Shown piece by piece: positions 20,800-30,091 of a stretch of 51,943 nucleotides of DNA. Within the stretch, counting starts at the first letter, position 1. The number at the start of each line of letters is the position of its first letter. The DNA is from Deltaproteobacteria bacterium (lineage in GTDB: Bacteria > Desulfobacterota > B13-G15 > RBG-16-54-18). A program made the position numbers and the translations under genes. The stretch is taken from the NCBI GenBank assembly GCA_016927065.1, contig JAFGNJ010000007.1, forward strand, positions 1-51,943, written 5' to 3'. The notes below the pieces were generated by a model. It ran no database searches and was not told the DNA's origin. It saw only the letters and a program-made list of their open reading frames with translations.

Positions 20800-22938
20800 T
20801 TATCGGGCATTGCGCCTCTTATCCCGTTCATGACCCTGTGGCCGTGATTCATCTTCCCCGGTAAGCAACGCCCGCCGACTCAATCTGATCTTCCCGTTGC
20901 CGTCGATCTCGAGGACCTTCACCTCGATCTCATCACCCACTTTGAGGACATCGGTGACTTTTTCCACGCGCTCGCGCGCGAGCTGGGATATATGGACCAA
21001 ACCGTCAACGCCGGGGAGGATTTCCACGAAGGCGCCGAAGTCCATGATCTTCTTGACCTTCCCGGTATAGACCTCCCCTACCTCCGCCTCTTGAGAACAC
21101 CCCTTGACCAAATCGATGGCCTCCTCGATGGCCTCGGCGGACGGCGAGGCGATCTTTACGGCCCCTGTATCCTCAATATCTATCTTACACCCGGTCTTTT
21201 CGATGATGGACCTGATGTTTTTCCCGAGGGGACCGACGACGTCCCTGATTCGATCCGGGTTTATCTGAATGGTCACGATGCGGGGGGCGTGTTTGGAGAG
21301 CTCCGCACGTGGGCTGTCCAGGGTCTTGGCCATGACGTCGAGGATAGCGAGCCGCGCGTCGTGGGCCTGGTTGAGCGCTTGCTCCATAATGGACCTGCTC
21401 AGGCCAGGGGTCTTTACATCCATCTGAAGGGCGGTGATTCCTTCCGCGGTTCCGGCCACCTTAAAGTCCATATCGCCGTGATGATCTTCATCCCCTACGA
21501 TGTCGGTCAGGATGGCCACCTCATCTGCACCCTTCATGAGTCCCATGGCAATACCGGCCACCGAGGCCTTGATAGGGACTCCGGCATCCATCAGGGAGAG
21601 ACAGCCGCCGCACACGGTGGCCATGGAAGAAGAACCGTTGGACTCCAACACCTCCGAGACCAACCGTATCGTATAGGGAAATTCTTCAGCCGAAGGCAAC
21701 ACAGGGGTAAGGGCCCGCTCGGCCAGGACGCCGTGTCCCACCTCGCGCCGGCTGGGCGCCCGCAAGAAGGAGACTTCACCGACGCTGAAGGGGGGGAAAT
21801 TGTAGTGCAGCATGAAGGTCTTGTAGAGATCTTTCCCCAAAAGGAGGGACTCCACTTTTTTTTCGTCCTCGGAGGTGCCGAAGGTCGTGACAGCCATGAC
21901 CTGGGTCTCGCCCCTCGTGAAGAGGGCTGAACCATGGGTCCGGGGTAAGAGACCGACCTCACAGCTGATGGGTCTGATGTCGGCAAACCCCCTGCCGTCG
22001 ACGCGCTTTTGTTCTTGAAAAATGGGGGAGCGTATTATCTCCCGCTCGGCATCCTCGCAGGCCCGGCGCACCCCTGAAGTGAATTCCCCATCCTGGCCGC
22101 CGAATCGCTCCAGGGCCTCTTGAAAGATTTCGTGCATCCGATCACGGCGCTCAATCTTGTGTGCAATCCGGAAGGCATCCTTGAGCAGGGGTGTCACAAA
22201 CCCCCTTACCTCCTCCCCCAGTGAACCACCCTCTTTCACGGGGGTGTATGCTCTCTTCGCCTTCCCGCAGCTTTCCTTAAGTTCGTCTTGCAGGTCAAGA
22301 ATCGGTGTGAGGGCCTCATAGCCGGAGAAAATCGCCTCGAGGACAACCCCCTCATTGACGACACTCCCCCCTCCTTCAACCATTACCACCCCTTCGCGGT
22401 TCCCCGATATGATCAGCTCCAAATCGCTGCTGGCCAATTCATCGGTCGTGGGGTTAATGATAACATTACCGTCAACCCTCCCCACCTTGACCCCGGCGAG
22501 GGGTCCCTCAAAGGGGATTGCCGATATCTGCAGGGCAGCAGACGCCCCAATAATCCCCAAGATTGAAGGATCGTTTTGTTGATCGGCGGAAAGGACGGTG
22601 GCAACCACCTGGGTCTCGTTGAGAAACCCTTCAGGGAAGAGGGGTCTGATACCTCGATCAATCAGACGGGAAGAAAGGATTTCTCGATCGGTCGGACGTC
22701 CTTCTCGTTTAAAGAACCCTCCGGGGATCCGTCCCGCCGCATAGGTCATCTCGACATAGTTTACCAGCAGGGGGAAAAAATCGGCATTCTCCTTGGCCTC
22801 TCTGTTGGCTACTGCCGTCACCAGAACAACGGTTTCACCATAATGAACGAGAACAGCACCATCGGCCTGCTTGGCAACCTTCTCTATCTCAATGGACAGG
22901 GTTCTCCCCGCCCATTCTTGCTCAATCTTCTTATACAT
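20800..22938 (-). CDS. pnp: Polyribonucleotide nucleotidyltransferase
   Basis: PNPase degrades RNA 3' to 5' with phosphate and is part of RNA turnover in the cytosol. The 712-residue protein has two RNase PH domains separated by an all-helical segment. A KH domain follows (the GPLGKNIRSIIEKTG part holds the GxxG loop), then a C-terminal S1 domain (GKVKKIMDFGAFVEILPG...GLVHISQL). The catalytic Asp cluster of the second PH domain is visible in EDHHGDMDFK. A GAGAGGAG ribosome-binding site lies upstream of the ATG. It follows rpsO by 30 bases, the standard rpsO-pnp pair, and is followed by a terminator. Confidence 0.98.
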   Translation of the reverse strand: MYKKIEQEWAGRTLSIEIEKVAKQADGAVLVHYGETVVLVTAVANREAKENADFFPLLVNYVEMTYAAGRIPGGFFKREGRPTDREILSSRLIDRGIRPLFPEGFLNETQVVATVLSADQQNDPSILGIIGASAALQISAIPFEGPLAGVKVGRVDGNVIINPTTDELASSDLELIISGNREGVVMVEGGGSVVNEGVVLEAIFSGYEALTPILDLQDELKESCGKAKRAYTPVKEGGSLGEEVRGFVTPLLKDAFRIAHKIERRDRMHEIFQEALERFGGQDGEFTSGVRRACEDAEREIIRSPIFQEQKRVDGRGFADIRPISCEVGLLPRTHGSALFTRGETQVMAVTTFGTSEDEKKVESLLLGKDLYKTFMLHYNFPPFSVGEVSFLRAPSRREVGHGVLAERALTPVLPSAEEFPYTIRLVSEVLESNGSSSMATVCGGCLSLMDAGVPIKASVAGIAMGLMKGADEVAILTDIVGDEDHHGDMDFKVAGTAEGITALQMDVKTPGLSRSIMEQALNQAHDARLAILDVMAKTLDSPRAELSKHAPRIVTIQINPDRIRDVVGPLGKNIRSIIEKTGCKIDIEDTGAVKIASPSAEAIEEAIDLVKGCSQEAEVGEVYTGKVKKIMDFGAFVEILPGVDGLVHISQLARERVEKVTDVLKVGDEIEVKVLEIDGNGKIRLSRRALLTGEDESRPQGHERDKRRNAR

Positions 22939-22968
22939 ACAATATATCTCCTCTCAAAATCCGAGGCC

Positions 22969-23235
22969 TTACTTCCTGATCCCTAGTTGCTCAATCAGTG
23001 TGCGGTAGCGCTCGGTGTCGTTTCGTTTAAGATAATCAAGGAGGGATCTCCTCAGACTGACCAGCTTCAAGAGACCTTGACGGGAGTGATGGTCTTTCTT
23101 GTGTGTCTTGAAGTGCTCTGTCAAATAGTTAATCCTCTCCGTGAGCAGTGCTATTTGCACCTCGGGTGACCCGGTATCTTTTTCGTGCAAGCGGAATTGC
23201 TCAACCACTTTCTGCTTCTCCATGTTCACAGCCAT
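22969..23235 (-). CDS. rpsO: 30S ribosomal protein S15
   Basis: S15 binds 16S rRNA early in assembly of the central domain of the small subunit. The 88-residue sequence has the family signatures [40 protein letters not shown] and the ending [21 protein letters not shown]. Its ATG follows the truB stop with no gap, and its AGGAGG site lies inside the truB end. In E. coli S15 represses its own translation; no comparable pseudoknot was recognised here. Confidence 0.98.
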   Translation of the reverse strand: MAVNMEKQKVVEQFRLHEKDTGSPEVQIALLTERINYLTEHFKTHKKDHHSRQGLLKLVSLRRSLLDYLKRNDTERYRTLIEQLGIRK

Positions 23236-24240
23236 TTATCTTCCTCCTTGATGAACCATCTTGCGCACAGTATCTCTATCATACGGCGAGCTCTTTGTAA
23301 ATATGGCATCGTGAAAGACTCTCAGGGGCCTCAGCATGAGGTCTCCTTTAATATGCTGAATGCAGCCTATAGCAATGAGCTCACCGTCTTTTCTCGCTAC
23401 AACCCTCACGACCGTGCCATGCTCCTCAGACCTTTCATGAAAACCCTCAAGAGGAATGGCCTGACCGTTGCGGATCTGGAGGGCATCGACCTCTTCCAAC
23501 TCAACGGCGGGCAAAAAGCTCATGACCTTGGGTAGGGGGTAAAAGCGCTCGTGAAGTTCACCCTTGTGCGCTAAGTCCTCGATATCTTCCAATGTGAGGG
23601 CATCCTCGAGACCAAAGGGGCCACTCCGTATCCGGCGTAACTCAGCCAGATGGGCGCCGCAACCCAGCTGCTCCCCGATATCATGGGCCACGGTACGAAT
23701 GTACGTCCCCTTGGAACACTCGATGTGGAGATGGAGAGTGGGTGGCGTGATATCCGTGACTTGAAGCCCATAGATCTCCACCTCCCGCAGGGCCCGTTCG
23801 GCCTCTTCCCCCCTGCGTGCCAGCTTATAGAGGGGCTCACCGTTCAGTTTCAATGCGGAATACATGGGGGGGCGCTGCATGATCCGCCCCCTAAAACGCT
23901 GCATCACTTTTTCAACATTCTCAACAGAAAAATCATAGCTTCCAAGATCCTCTGTTTTCAAGACTTTTCCCTCTCTATCCTGGGTGTCGGTAGTCGCACC
24001 GAGGTAGAGGGTGGCCTCATACACTTTCCGCCCGGCTTCTAAGAAGGGAGCGAGTTTGGTCCCCTCTCCCAACAAGAGGGGAAGCACTCCTGTAGCCAGG
24101 GGATCAAGGGTCCCCAGGTAACCGATCTTTACCTCCGGCATCACCCGCTTGAACTGTCGTACCACGTCGTATGAGGTGATCCCCGCTGGTTTATCCACGA
24201 CGATAATGCCGTTCACCCTTCGGGAAGATCTTTTTATCAA
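23236..24240 (-). CDS. truB: tRNA pseudouridine(55) synthase
   Basis: TruB isomerises U55 in the T-loop of tRNAs. The 334-residue protein shows the catalytic motif GTLDPLATGVLP with Asp46. It also has KVYEATLYLGATTDTQD, RPPMYSALKLNGEPLYKLAR and the CSKGTYIRTVAHDIG segment. A C-terminal PUA-like part is present (about 255-310). The start codon is TTG (24240-24238), overlapping the rbfA stop and preceded by a strong GGGGGAG site, so it is accepted over an internal GTG. It lies in the conserved rbfA-truB-rpsO order. Confidence 0.96.
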   Translation of the reverse strand: MIKRSSRRVNGIIVVDKPAGITSYDVVRQFKRVMPEVKIGYLGTLDPLATGVLPLLLGEGTKLAPFLEAGRKVYEATLYLGATTDTQDREGKVLKTEDLGSYDFSVENVEKVMQRFRGRIMQRPPMYSALKLNGEPLYKLARRGEEAERALREVEIYGLQVTDITPPTLHLHIECSKGTYIRTVAHDIGEQLGCGAHLAELRRIRSGPFGLEDALTLEDIEDLAHKGELHERFYPLPKVMSFLPAVELEEVDALQIRNGQAIPLEGFHERSEEHGTVVRVVARKDGELIAIGCIQHIKGDLMLRPLRVFHDAIFTKSSPYDRDTVRKMVHQGGR

Positions 24241-24596
24241 TGCTCCCCCTCGGCATGCTTCACGTCCCGTAAGAGCCCCTCGATGTGTTCCCCATATTCC
24301 AAGGAATCATCAAATATGAACGTGATCTCGGGCATATATTTGAGTCGAACCCTCTTGCCCAACTCCCGCTTGATATAACCCTTGGCGCTCTCCAAACCCT
24401 CGCAAGACGCCTCCTTATCCTGCTTTCCTCCAAAAACGCTGTAATAGACCTTGGCTATTCTGAGATCATCGGAGAGGGCAACCTTGGTAATGGTGACAAA
24501 TCCTATCCGTGGATCTTTCAACTCTTCGAGAAGGATCTGTGAAATCTCCTTCCTGATCAGATCACCCACCTTTTCTGACCGTTTACTTTTCACCAT
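24237..24596 (-). CDS. rbfA: Ribosome-binding factor A
   Basis: RbfA is a small KH-fold factor needed for late 30S maturation and 16S 5'-end processing. The 119-residue sequence has the N-terminal RSEKVGDLIRKEISQILLEEL helix and the DPRIGFVTITKVALSDDLRIAKVYYSV core. A PEITFIFDDSLEYGEHIE ending completes the family pattern. It overlaps ylxP by 14 bases upstream and truB by 4 bases (TTGA) downstream, so translation is probably coupled throughout. Confidence 0.96.
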   Translation of the reverse strand: MVKSKRSEKVGDLIRKEISQILLEELKDPRIGFVTITKVALSDDLRIAKVYYSVFGGKQDKEASCEGLESAKGYIKRELGKRVRLKYMPEITFIFDDSLEYGEHIEGLLRDVKHAEGEH

Positions 24597-24885
24597 AGTT
24601 AAAGTGAATAAACTCCGTTTCTGTCCGTACCACTTCTACTATATCTAATCTCTCTATGTAATCGAGCACCTTATCCAAAGAGGAATTGACAAATCGCTTA
24701 TCCGATCCCACCAAACATATCCCTACGTGGGACCGCTGCCAGAGATCGTGTTCCCCCACTTCGGAAATAGAGACATTAAACCTATTTCTTACCCGTGTCA
24801 TAAGGCTCTTCACAATATGTCTCTTCTCTTTAAGAGAGGACCCTTGGGGGAGCACTAGATCAAGATGGCATACACCTGCCACCAT
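24583..24885 (-). CDS. ylxP: YlxP / DUF503 protein
   Basis: This 100-residue protein belongs to the DUF503 (YlxP) family, commonly encoded between infB and rbfA. It has the family pattern HLDLVLPQGSSLKEKRHIVKSLM...RVRNRFNVSISEVGEHDLWQR. A ribosome-related role has been suggested from context, but the function is not settled. It starts 13 bases after the infB stop and overlaps rbfA. Confidence 0.9.
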   Translation of the reverse strand: MVAGVCHLDLVLPQGSSLKEKRHIVKSLMTRVRNRFNVSISEVGEHDLWQRSHVGICLVGSDKRFVNSSLDKVLDYIERLDIVEVVRTETEFIHFNYGEK

Positions 24886-24898
24886 CTGACCTCTCCAT

Positions 24899-27274
24899 CT
24901 AACGCTCTATCTCTTCGTACGTAAAGGCCTCGATGGTATCTTCTTCCTGCCAGTCGTTGTACTCTTCCACACCGACACCACATTCATAGCCAGCCTGGAC
25001 TTCTTTTACATCATCCTTAAAACGTCTCAGCGAAGTAACCTTTCCTTCATACACCACAGTGCCATTTCTAAAGAGCCGCGCATCCGAGCCTCTAACCAAT
25101 TTTCCCTCGGTCACATAGCTACCGGCAACGACGCCGATCTTGGAGGCACGGAACACTTGCCTTACCTGAGCCCTGCCGAGAATGACCTCTTTCTTGATCG
25201 GTCCAAGCAATCCCTTCAAAGCTTTTTCAACATCCTCAATTGCCTCGTAAATGATATTATATATTCTGATATCAACCTGTTCTTGCTCCGCCACCTTCCT
25301 CGCCTTTCCCAGTGTTGCCACGTTAAAACCAACAACCACGGCATCGGAGGCAGCGGCTAGGTTGACGTCGGTCTCAGAGATCCCTCCGACACCCTCATGG
25401 ATTATCTCAACCTTAACCTCATCAGTACTCAATCTCTCCAGAGATTCCTGGATGGCCTGGATAGAGCCATGGGTATCTCCCTTGAGGACCACCCGTAACT
25501 CCTTCATTTCACCCTGCTGAATCCGATCATAGAGATCCTCCAGAGATAGATGCTCCGGCCGTGCCCCTGTTTCTCCCCGTAACCGCTTTTGGCGATGGAG
25601 GCTTATATCCTTTGCTAACTTTTCATTTTCCACACAGATAAAGTCGTCTCCGGCATCGGGTATCTCAATGAACCCAACAATCTCCACAGGCGTAGCTGGA
25701 CCTACGTCTTGCAACTGATTCCCCCGCTCATCCAGCATGGCCTTTACCCTGCCATAAGTACTCCCTGAAATAAAGATCTCGCTGGCCTTGAGGGTCCCCT
25801 CTTTGACCATTACCGTCCCCACTGGACCGCGCCCCTTATCTAATCGAGCCTCAACAACGACACCTCTGGCAGGTTTGTCGGCGTTTGCCTTAAGGTCCAG
25901 CATCTCCGCCTGCAGAAGGATCAGTTCTAAGAGATCATCGATTCCCGTCTTTTTTTTCGCGGATACCTGAGCGTAGAGGGTATGCCCTCCCCACTCCTCG
26001 GGGACAAGGCCCATTTCACTCAGGTCTCGTCTGATCTTTTCCGGGTCCGCTTCAGGTTTATCTATCTTGTTGATGGCCACGATGATGGGAACTTCGGCTG
26101 CCTTTGCGTGATCAACGGCCTCAATGGTTTGAGGCATGACTCCATCGTCAGCCGCCACCACGAGCACCACGATATCCGTAACCTGGGCCCCTCTGGCCCG
26201 CATGGCGGTAAAGGCCTCATGGCCCGGCGTATCGATAAAAACGACTGTACCTTTATCGAGCTCAACTTTATAGGCCCCAATGTGTTGGGTGATACCACCG
26301 GTTTCTTCGTCGACGAGGCGGGATTTCCTGATGGCATCGAGTAAGAGGGTCTTCCCGTGGTCTACATGTCCCATGATAGTAACAACGGGGGGCCGGGGAA
26401 GAAGCTTGTCTGAGGGATCTTCGGCCCGTTGCAGGATCTTGTCCACATCAATGGCACCGCTCTCCACCTCGTAGCCGAACTCAGAAGCTACCAAGGCGGC
26501 GATGTCGACTTCAACAGTCTGGTTAATCGTGGCCATCACACCCAGGTCCATCAATTTTTTAACCACCTCTCGCACCTTGGCCCCCATCCGCTGGGCCAGC
26601 TCCCCTATCGAGATCACCTCAGTAATCTTGATAACCTTCTTGATGGCTTTAGGAGTGGTGATCTGGGTCTTGAGCTGTGGTCGGGTAGCTACTTTCTTTT
26701 TGCCAACTTTAGGGGCGGTAAAGACCCTTTCACCACCCCTGCGTGCGGGGGGGGTGACCTCCTCAAGGCCATCGTCTTCAATGGTAATAACCTCTCTACG
26801 CTTCCTGCGTCTCCGTCGGCTCTTCTCCTCAGGTTCCTCTTTCTCCTTCTTGGCCTTGCGCTCTCTTGTTGCCTTCTCGGCCGGTGTCTCGAGGGGCACC
26901 GTCTCCACAATCTCTAAAGACTTTTTCTTAAGGGGGTGCTCTATCTTTTCAGGGGGTGTAGGCTCAAGCCGCGCCTTCAGATCAACCTTCCCCACTACCC
27001 GCGCAGGCTTCGTCTTTGCCTTGGGAATCTTGACGACACGAGGTTCTTTCTTAGGGGTCTTCTTTGCTTTCTGTTTTGCCTCCTTCGGGGCAGGTGAAGC
27101 CTCTTCGAGAGCCTCGGCCTCAGAACGGGGTGTGGTCTCAGGAGCCTGTTCTTGGACTTCTGCCCCCGCCACTTCTTCAAGGGGCGGTTCCGACTCCGTC
27201 ATTCTCTTTCGTCTGCGGATGACCGTAGGCTTAATTCGTTTTTCTTCGACCTCTATCTTACGTTCCTCTTCCAT
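24899..27274 (-). CDS. infB: Translation initiation factor IF-2
   Basis: IF-2 is the GTPase that brings initiator tRNA to the 30S subunit and promotes 50S joining. The 791-residue protein begins with a long, highly charged low-complexity region (about 1-210, rich in Lys, Glu, Pro and Arg). An IF2_N domain follows (about 217-268). The G domain has GHVDHGKT (302-309), DTPGHEAF and NKIDKP. Domains II, III and IV of normal size complete it. It begins with the RRRKRM-type segment and lacks the additional N-terminal IF2_N subdomain of the longest forms. It is five bases after the ylxR stop. Confidence 0.98.
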   Translation of the reverse strand: MEEERKIEVEEKRIKPTVIRRRKRMTESEPPLEEVAGAEVQEQAPETTPRSEAEALEEASPAPKEAKQKAKKTPKKEPRVVKIPKAKTKPARVVGKVDLKARLEPTPPEKIEHPLKKKSLEIVETVPLETPAEKATRERKAKKEKEEPEEKSRRRRRKRREVITIEDDGLEEVTPPARRGGERVFTAPKVGKKKVATRPQLKTQITTPKAIKKVIKITEVISIGELAQRMGAKVREVVKKLMDLGVMATINQTVEVDIAALVASEFGYEVESGAIDVDKILQRAEDPSDKLLPRPPVVTIMGHVDHGKTLLLDAIRKSRLVDEETGGITQHIGAYKVELDKGTVVFIDTPGHEAFTAMRARGAQVTDIVVLVVAADDGVMPQTIEAVDHAKAAEVPIIVAINKIDKPEADPEKIRRDLSEMGLVPEEWGGHTLYAQVSAKKKTGIDDLLELILLQAEMLDLKANADKPARGVVVEARLDKGRGPVGTVMVKEGTLKASEIFISGSTYGRVKAMLDERGNQLQDVGPATPVEIVGFIEIPDAGDDFICVENEKLAKDISLHRQKRLRGETGARPEHLSLEDLYDRIQQGEMKELRVVLKGDTHGSIQAIQESLERLSTDEVKVEIIHEGVGGISETDVNLAAASDAVVVGFNVATLGKARKVAEQEQVDIRIYNIIYEAIEDVEKALKGLLGPIKKEVILGRAQVRQVFRASKIGVVAGSYVTEGKLVRGSDARLFRNGTVVYEGKVTSLRRFKDDVKEVQAGYECGVGVEEYNDWQEEDTIEAFTYEEIER

Positions 27275-27279
27275 AAAAC

Positions 27280-27558
27280 CTATTCTTCTTCCCTGCTTTG
27301 CAACAGTCCCCGCAAAAAATCCTTTTCTGCGTCACGGGGTAGAAAAACTCGTAGTGCATAGGATAATCTCCCCCATTTTTTGAGCAGGGCATGTACACAG
27401 GCAGTTCGGTGACAAAGATATGCTCCCCTGCCGGGTAACCTCCCGTCTGCGTCAATCATCAATATGCCGTCTTTTATCACAATCCTCAGCAGATCCTCTT
27501 TCCTCTTCCGATGAGCACACCCCAAACAAGTCCTCATGGGAACATGAGTTGATTTCAT
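27280..27558 (-). CDS. ylxR: YlxR / DUF448 RNA-binding protein
   Basis: This 92-residue protein belongs to the YlxR family, encoded between nusA and infB in many bacteria. It has the N-terminal PMRTCLGCAHRKRKEDLLRI motif and the GRLPGRGAYLCHRTACV segment with the conserved GRGAY. YlxR binds nucleic acid; roles with RNase P or as a nucleoid-associated regulator have been reported in some species. Its ATG overlaps the nusA stop (ATGA). Confidence 0.93.
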   Translation of the reverse strand: MKSTHVPMRTCLGCAHRKRKEDLLRIVIKDGILMIDADGRLPGRGAYLCHRTACVHALLKKWGRLSYALRVFLPRDAEKDFLRGLLQSREEE

Positions 27559-29024
27559 TCTCCCTTATCGATATAATCTTTGGCCGTCTGGATCAACTTC
27601 TCCGCCTTTTTGCGGCTGAAACCGGGAAGTTGGGAGAGAACAACTATATCCGCTTGGAAGAGATCTCGCACACTCTCATATCCTGATTCCTGCAAGAGGG
27701 TAGCAGTTTTATCCCCGACTCCGGGCAGTCGCTCCACAAGATCATCCCCTCTTTTTACACGCCCCTGTTTCCCCTCCGCTGAGGCCGAGGTGAGCCCGAT
27801 CATGGTCCGTGCGGCCTCCACGATTTTCTCTCCCTTCTTTTCGCCAATTCCACAAATCCTGCCCAACTCTTCACCCTCTGCTTCAACTATATCCTCAAGG
27901 GTGTAAAACCCTTCTTCGTAGAGGACTCGGGCAACAATCTCCCCTACACCTGGCAGAGCGGTGAGGCGTTCTACAACCTCCTCTGAGAGCTTTTCCATCT
28001 TCGATTCGCTCTTGATGTCTATCTTCCATCCCGTCAGCTTTGATGCCAAGCGGACGTTCTGCCCCCGTTTGCCGATGGCCAGGGAAAGCTGATCATCTGC
28101 TACAACAATTTCCATATACTTTTCCTCATCGTTGAGGTAGACCTTTGAAACCTTGGCGGGCGAAAGGGCGTTACAGACAAATTTGGCGGGATCGCTGCTA
28201 TAGGGGATGATATCGATTTTCTCCCCCCGCAACTCCTGCACGACACTCTGTACACGGGAACCCTTCATTCCCACCGACGCACCGACAGGATCGACATCAG
28301 CATCGTTGCTGTAGACGGATATTTTTGATCGTTCACCAGGTTCTCGAGCGGCACTCATCACCTGCACAATCCCCTCGGAGATCTCAGGAACCTCTATTTC
28401 AAAAAGCTTTGCCAAGAAGCCTGGATGAGTTCGGGAAAGATAAATCTGGCACCCGATAGGAGTCCGCTGAACGTCCAAAATATAAGTCTTTATACGATCT
28501 CCACGTTTATAGACCTCACGGGGAACCTGTTCACGTTTAGGCAAAATGGCCTCCGCCCGCCCAATATTTACGTATATATTACCCCGTTCAATCCGCTGGA
28601 CAAAACCGGTGACCACTTCACCCTTACGGTCCTTATACTCGTTGTAGGTTGTCTCTCCCTCCGCATCTCTGACCCGCTGCATGATGACCTGCTTGGCTGT
28701 CTGGGCTGCGATCCTCCCCAAGTCTTCGACACTCAGTTTGACGCCGAGGCTATCTCCGATCTCCACATCAGCATCCATCTTTTGAGCTTCTTCCAACGTA
28801 ACTTCTAAATCGGGATCTTCTATTTTTTCCACTACCGTCTTAAACTGAAAGAGCTCAACCTCACCCAGATCCTCATTATAATGTGCTTCGATGTCATGCT
28901 GCAGACCATATCTCTTCTTCGAGGCCTTCAGCATGGCGTCTTCGAGGGCATCTATAATGACCTGCTTATCGATTCCCTTATCTCTACCAACTTGTTCAAT
29001 AAGATAGTTTAGGTTTTGATCCAT
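27555..29024 (-). CDS. nusA: Transcription elongation/termination factor NusA
   Basis: NusA binds RNA polymerase and nascent RNA and modulates pausing, termination and antitermination. The 489-residue protein has the N-terminal polymerase-binding domain (about 1-125), an S1 domain (the VVTGFVQRIERGNIYVNIG region), then two KH domains (GMKGSRVQSVVQELRGEKIDI and AIGKRGQNVRLA). The C-terminal part carries two helix-hairpin-helix repeats (LPGVGEIVARVLYEEG and LPGVGDKTATLLQESG), like the acidic repeats of proteobacterial NusA. It lies 10 bases after rimP. A terminator-like leader hairpin upstream of rimP would make autoregulation plausible. Confidence 0.98.
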   Translation of the reverse strand: MDQNLNYLIEQVGRDKGIDKQVIIDALEDAMLKASKKRYGLQHDIEAHYNEDLGEVELFQFKTVVEKIEDPDLEVTLEEAQKMDADVEIGDSLGVKLSVEDLGRIAAQTAKQVIMQRVRDAEGETTYNEYKDRKGEVVTGFVQRIERGNIYVNIGRAEAILPKREQVPREVYKRGDRIKTYILDVQRTPIGCQIYLSRTHPGFLAKLFEIEVPEISEGIVQVMSAAREPGERSKISVYSNDADVDPVGASVGMKGSRVQSVVQELRGEKIDIIPYSSDPAKFVCNALSPAKVSKVYLNDEEKYMEIVVADDQLSLAIGKRGQNVRLASKLTGWKIDIKSESKMEKLSEEVVERLTALPGVGEIVARVLYEEGFYTLEDIVEAEGEELGRICGIGEKKGEKIVEAARTMIGLTSASAEGKQGRVKRGDDLVERLPGVGDKTATLLQESGYESVRDLFQADIVVLSQLPGFSRKKAEKLIQTAKDYIDKGE

Positions 29025-29034
29025 ACTGATATCC

Positions 29035-29508
29035 TCACAACCGATTCAACTCTATCACAAGATTTGCCTTGAGAATGAACGAGAGGGGAATGGTAAAAAC
29101 CGTACTCCCCTCAACTTCCACCATAATCGTGCCATCGGCGCAGCCGAGCAGGGCACCCTTGAAGTTGCGCCTCCCCGATATCTGTTCTCTCGTTCTAATA
29201 CGCACCTGACGACCGGCATAGGTGATAAAATCTTTCTCATTTTTTAGAGGTCTGTCCAGCCCAGGCGATGATACCTCCAGGCGATACGCGGTCGGTATAA
29301 CATCCTCCACATCAAGCACCTGCCCGAACTCCCTGCTCACGCGTGCACAATCATCCAGAGTAATACCTTCTTCTCGATCGATCAAGGCCCTAAGGGTCCA
29401 CCCCCCGCGCTCCCATTTGTAGTCGATATCAACCAACAAGAATCCTTCGCCCTCCAGGAGGGGCTCTAGGATACTCTCGGCCTTCTGCGCGATGGCCCTT
29501 TTATCCAT
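29035..29508 (-). CDS. rimP: Ribosome maturation factor RimP
   Basis: RimP assists 30S subunit maturation. The 157-residue protein has the N-terminal domain with LLVDIDYKWERGGWTLRALIDREEGITLDDCARVSRE and the key segment YRLEVSSPGLDRPLK. A C-terminal SH3-like barrel follows. The start at 29508 follows an AGGGGC site and matches the family N-terminus; an in-frame extension of 17 codons would run into the leader hairpin. It is the first gene of the nusA-infB operon. Confidence 0.94.
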   Translation of the reverse strand: MDKRAIAQKAESILEPLLEGEGFLLVDIDYKWERGGWTLRALIDREEGITLDDCARVSREFGQVLDVEDVIPTAYRLEVSSPGLDRPLKNEKDFITYAGRQVRIRTREQISGRRNFKGALLGCADGTIMVEVEGSTVFTIPLSFILKANLVIELNRL

Positions 29509-29524
29509 GGCTAACGCCCCTAAC

Positions 29525-29552
29525 AAAAAGGCGGGGTTTAATACCCGCCTTT
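29525..29552 (-). terminator. Intrinsic-terminator-like hairpin in the rimP-nusA-infB leader (possible attenuator)
   Basis: On the minus strand AAAGGCGGG (29552-29544) pairs perfectly with CCCGCCTTT (29535-29527) across an 8-base loop, and the RNA continues TTTTTG. The ribosome-binding site of rimP begins only about four bases further on. There is no room for a promoter between hairpin and gene, so operon transcripts must pass through it. It may end transcripts of the zinc-ribbon gene upstream or attenuate its own operon. Confidence 0.7.
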
Positions 29553-29580
29553 CAAACAAAAGCAGGATTTGTTATCACAA

Positions 29581-29609
29581 TAAATAGCACAGGTGTTTGA
29601 AAAATGCAA
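29581..29609 (-). promoter_or_regulatory. Putative promoter of the rimP-nusA-infB operon
   Basis: On the minus strand TTGCAT (29609-29604) is followed after 17 bases by TATTTA (29586-29581). It lies just past the stop of the zinc-ribbon gene. It would start RNA about 20 bases before the leader hairpin. The match is moderate and other hexamers in this A/T-rich stretch are possible. Confidence 0.4.
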
Positions 29610-29623
29610 GGATTTTTTGTTGG

Positions 29624-29827
29624 TCAACGAATGATGAATTGAAAATCTTGCGCTTCTTTCTCAATCTTGTCCCCCACAGAGCTACCGCATTGGGTACACA
29701 CGTATTCGTACTTTTCACCATCGGGGAGCACTAACAGAAGTCGTTTGCGCACCGGAGTTGCCATTTTGCACCGAGGGCAAAAAAGGGTAGTGGCCTCAAA
29801 ATTCTTATAATCCGCTTCCTTAGCCAT
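29624..29827 (-). CDS. Small zinc-ribbon protein
   Basis: This 67-residue protein has two CxxC knuckles, CPRC at 17-20 and CTQC at 44-47, separated by a basic, hydrophobic segment (RKRLLLVLPDGEKYEYV). This is a typical rubredoxin-like zinc ribbon. Its N-terminus, MAKEADYKNFEATTLF, and its length match a conserved hypothetical group seen in deltaproteobacteria. The function is unknown. No clear ribosome-binding site precedes the ATG. It is upstream of the rimP operon on the same strand. Confidence 0.75.
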   Translation of the reverse strand: MAKEADYKNFEATTLFCPRCKMATPVRKRLLLVLPDGEKYEYVCTQCGSSVGDKIEKEAQDFQFIIR

Positions 29828-29987
29828 TGATAATTACAACATAATGCTCGAAATACTATTCGTCAAGGCATTAACTACCTTGAATAAAAACAAATCTCCG
29901 ATTGCGAGATGCGCCGTACGGTCTCCTGGGAGTTAATTTGTTCCTCGATTATTGACTAATATAATAGCACTTTACGCAAAAAATATA

Positions 29988-30016
29988 TTGACAATAGACC
30001 CGTTTGCTGTGAAAAT
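29988..30016 (+). promoter_or_regulatory. Putative promoter of the small exported protein gene
   Basis: TTGACA at 29988-29993 is followed after 17 bases by GAAAAT at 30011-30016 (-10 matching 4 of 6). A 6-bp inverted repeat, ACCCGT at 29998-30003 and ACGGGT at 30027-30032, spans the -10 box. It could be a weak operator. The gene starts about 70 bases downstream. Confidence 0.45.
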
Positions 30017-30091
30017 AGTACATAAGACGGGTGAAAAAGGCCTGAACCCGTGGTAAGTTACGAACTAAAAACAACGGGAGGTGCTTATCTT

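Noticed and set aside
20992-21930. 312-codon plus-strand frame inside pnp
   Set aside because: Antisense shadow of a firmly identified gene; composition follows the pnp codons.
23564-23764. Plus-strand frames in truB and rpsO as hidden genes
   Set aside because: They are shadows of overlapping, well-supported genes and lack ribosome-binding sites.
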